Assembly (NCBI RefSeq): GCF_900636825.1
Contig: NZ_LR134318.1
Coordinates: 2,575,501 to 2,639,500, forward strand
DNA length: 64,000 bases
Direction of reading: 5' to 3'
Source: Pseudomonas fluorescens
Lineage (GTDB): Bacteria; Pseudomonadota; Gammaproteobacteria; Pseudomonadales; Pseudomonadaceae
This document shows positions 61,860 through 64,000 of the stretch, one piece after another. Numbering within the stretch: the first letter of the stretch is position 1; each line of letters opens with the position of its first letter. The translations under genes and the position numbers were made by a program. The notes under the pieces are model-generated. The model worked only from the letters and a program-made list of their open reading frames with translations, was not told the origin of the DNA and made no database searches.

Positions 61860-64000
61860 GCGACCTCCCGGACGATGCGGTAGGCGGCCTGCTGTTCGCT
61901 GGCCTGGTCGGCCAGTGCTTGGTCAAGCACCTCTTGGGTGATCATGCCGCGGGAGATCAAGTGTTCGCCGAGCGACATTTTTTCGTCATCGAAATCAATC
62001 ATGGCCTGATTGAACAGAGTAGGCGGCACCATGCCGCGGACCTGGAGCAAATTGCCGAGCAGCACCTGATGGCGACTGACGCGCTCCAGCAAAGCCTCGT
62101 CGTCCTGATGCCGCTCCAGCACCTCCAGCATATGACGCATATCTGCGTTCTGGCGGGGGCTGGCGTACCAGTAACGAATCCCCAGCGTCACCCGGCCCTG
62201 CGGCGCGAGACGACTGCGCACCGGGCGTTTCAACTGGCGGCTGATGGCGCCGAGGGAAACCTGGCTGACCGGCCCCTCGGAAGCCAGCACCAAGGTGTCG
62301 CCTTCTTCGGCGACCGGCAGCACGCCGTAATGCGAAGCGACGCGGCGGGGAACGGCGTCGATCAGGCGTCGGTCGATTTTGAACGGGTTGAGCGGTGCCC
62401 ACTCCAGTTCCAGTTGTTCGGCCAGTTCCTGGACCAGTTGCGTGCTGTTGATGTACTCGCGCAGCAGCAGCTCCCGGCCCAAACGTCGGCGTACCGGGCT
62501 GGTGACGGCCGCTTCGAGTTGTTCTTCGGTAAGCAAGCCTTTCTCCACCAGCCTATGGCCCAGCGGTACCCGTTGCGCCTTCGTCAGCGCCGGGAATTCA
62601 TGGGTGGTCTTGTCCCACGCGACCCGGCGCGAGTCGCCCATGGCCATTACCTGGCGCAGCGCGCGCAGGTTGGCGAAGAAATTGACGAAGTTGCTCCACA
62701 TCATCCGTGGCGCCGACAGCAATCCTTCGGCCAGCCCGTAATAGCGGGTGACGAACCAGCCGCGCTGAAACAACCGATTGAGCAACATGAGACCATTGAG
62801 CCAGAGCAGCACCGGGAGAATGGCGCTGTCGGAAAGAATCGACGGATAGCGCCACGACTCCGGTGCAATCACCGTAATCAGCCACATGGTGATCAGGACG
62901 GCGAACAGCAGATTGACCAGAAAACTCAGCATATAAGCGATCAAGCCACGACGGTCGCGCCACAGAAAGTAATTCAGCAGGCCTTTGCGGCTCCAGCCGA
63001 GATTCTTCGTGCCCTGAAACACGATGCCGACGATCCAGCGCGACTTCTGTCTGATCGCATGCTGCAAGTCTCGGGGGAAATGCTCGCGCACACAGATGAC
63101 CTGGGAGAATTCTCGGTTCATGCCGAACGCCCACGGCTGTTCCAGCGCCAGTTTCGGATCGCTGATGGAATAGCGGGCGAAGATGCATTTCATGCCTTTT
63201 TGCTTGAGGCGGAAACCGATGTCGTAGTCCTCGGTGAGACTCTGCACGTCGAAGGCAATACCGTCGCCGTCTTCGAGCAGGGCGCTGATGGCCTTGCGGC
63301 TGAAGCAAGTGCCGACGCCAGCGCTGGGCACCTGACCGGTCAAGGCTTCGCGGACGATAACGTCCTTGCCATGGTTTTCGGCAAATTCGTCAACGTAGTG
63401 CCCGGCGGTGAAGCCATGCCATTCTGGTGCGTACGGGTAAACCGGAATTTGAATCAGGTCTTTGTTCGGCAGCAAATAGTTGAACAGGCGCAATTCCATC
63501 GGCGAAATCACGTCCTCGGCATCGTGCAGAATGAACCCGGCAAACTGGATTTTCGCCTCGCTTTCAAAACGCAGGATCGCGTCGATGATGTTGTTCAGGC
63601 AGTCGGCCTTGCTGGTCGGGCCGGGGCGGGCGCACACCACTTTGTGCACGTTGGGATAGTGCTGGCAGACCGCGTCGACGTCCGCTTGCGTGTCAGCATC
63701 GTTGGGGTAGGTGCCGACGAAAATCTGATAATTCTCATAGTCGATGGTCGAGGCGGCCAGCCGCGCCATTTCACCGACCACGCCGACTTCATTCCACGCG
63801 GGCACCATGATCGCCAGCGGTTTTTCAGCGATGGTGTATAGCCGTTGCTCATCGGCCCGTTCGAACTTTTCATAGATCCGCCAGCGCCGGATCAGCTTGC
63901 GGCTCCAGTACACAAGGTCGATGAACAGATCATCGAGACCGAGCAGAAACATCAACAGGGCGAGGGCAATCGCCACATATTTAAGGCCGAACAGCACATA
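61856..64000 (-). CDS. nfrB: NfrB-like glycosyltransferase with MshEN-type c-di-GMP-binding domain (5' end outside window)
   Basis: At least 714 residues; the frame is still open at the window edge and E. coli NfrB has a slightly longer N-terminus, so the true start lies just outside. N-terminal hydrophobic spans precede a GT2 domain with acidic motifs HDAEDV and TEDYDIG, and QKSRW as the QxxRW motif. Further transmembrane helices follow (350-410). After them is a complete MshEN (GspE N-terminal) domain (about 474-605; PLGHRLVEKGLLTEEQLEAA, RRLGRELLLREYI), then a second pair of the same repeat near 645-697 (LLGNLLQVRGMV; SLGEHLISRGMITQEVLDQA). MshEN repeats bind c-di-GMP, which in E. coli NfrB switches on polysaccharide synthesis. 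Confidence 0.9.
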   Translation of the reverse strand, partial: YVLFGLKYVAIALALLMFLLGLDDLFIDLVYWSRKLIRRWRIYEKFERADEQRLYTIAEKPLAIMVPAWNEVGVVGEMARLAASTIDYENYQIFVGTYPNDADTQADVDAVCQHYPNVHKVVCARPGPTSKADCLNNIIDAILRFESEAKIQFAGFILHDAEDVISPMELRLFNYLLPNKDLIQIPVYPYAPEWHGFTAGHYVDEFAENHGKDVIVREALTGQVPSAGVGTCFSRKAISALLEDGDGIAFDVQSLTEDYDIGFRLKQKGMKCIFARYSISDPKLALEQPWAFGMNREFSQVICVREHFPRDLQHAIRQKSRWIVGIVFQGTKNLGWSRKGLLNYFLWRDRRGLIAYMLSFLVNLLFAVLITMWLITVIAPESWRYPSILSDSAILPVLLWLNGLMLLNRLFQRGWFVTRYYGLAEGLLSAPRMMWSNFVNFFANLRALRQVMAMGDSRRVAWDKTTHEFPALTKAQRVPLGHRLVEKGLLTEEQLEAAVTSPVRRRLGRELLLREYINSTQLVQELAEQLELEWAPLNPFKIDRRLIDAVPRRVASHYGVLPVAEEGDTLVLASEGPVSQVSLGAISRQLKRPVRSRLAPQGRVTLGIRYWYASPRQNADMRHMLEVLERHQDDEALLERVSRHQVLLGNLLQVRGMVPPTLFNQAMIDFDDEKMSLGEHLISRGMITQEVLDQALADQASEQQAAYRIVREVA

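Overview
The window looks like a chromosomal segment of a fluorescent Pseudomonas (P. fluorescens group). The support is high GC content, Pseudomonas-type gene neighbourhoods (cti/nfuA/metH, cysI with a DUF934 gene, a cobW-cobN-chelatase cluster), and many paired palindromic repeats (REP/REPIN) of families typical of this group. I see no rRNA, tRNA, CRISPR array, prophage or complete insertion sequence. Both ends cut genes: dnaE2 on the left and nfrB on the right.

Layout. 1-2.4 kb: end of dnaE2, then a three-gene lipoprotein operon (CsgG-like, DUF4810, GNA1162/DUF799). 2.4-10.7 kb: a minus-strand uptake and deamination operon (spermidine/putrescine-type ABC transporter, cytosine-deaminase-like protein, second amidohydrolase, flavin reductase) with a divergent GntR regulator. 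10.8-15.7 kb: a hybrid sensor kinase and a short UvrA paralogue. 16.0-21.5 kb: a six-gene minus-strand stressosome operon (RsbR, RsbS, RsbT, a kinase-fold/phosphatase fusion, two sensor kinases). 21.7-29.3 kb: small hydrophilic proteins, DUF4142, an SMP-30-like protein, a desaturase-SRPBCC fusion, LysR, a RES/Xre toxin-antitoxin pair, SCP2 and a histidine phosphatase. 29.4-37.4 kb: sohB, DUF934-cysI, a 37-residue membrane protein, DUF2970 and metH. 37.6-44.8 kb: cti, a 1363-residue dermonecrotic-type toxin, and nfuA. 45-54.7 kb: the cobalamin locus, with two divergent gene sets (cbtB-cbtA-cobE, cobM; and cobW-cobN-chelatase ATPase-VWA) each preceded by a cobalamin riboswitch. 55-64 kb: a TerC/CBS protein, then an NfrA/NfrB exopolysaccharide-type operon with its own diguanylate cyclase and a DUF4434 protein.

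How the genes may work together. The RsbR-S-T module has no sigma-B partner here and is co-transcribed with two sensor kinases, one of them carrying two receiver domains, so its output is probably two-component signalling. In the NfrB operon a c-di-GMP-producing enzyme sits beside a glycosyltransferase carrying MshEN-type c-di-GMP-binding repeats, which suggests local second-messenger control of a surface polysaccharide. B12 synthesis and cobalt handling lie 7-20 kb from the B12-dependent methionine synthase metH. REP doublets fill most intergenic gaps. One lies inside the cobN coding sequence in frame, and one is nested inside another beside metH.
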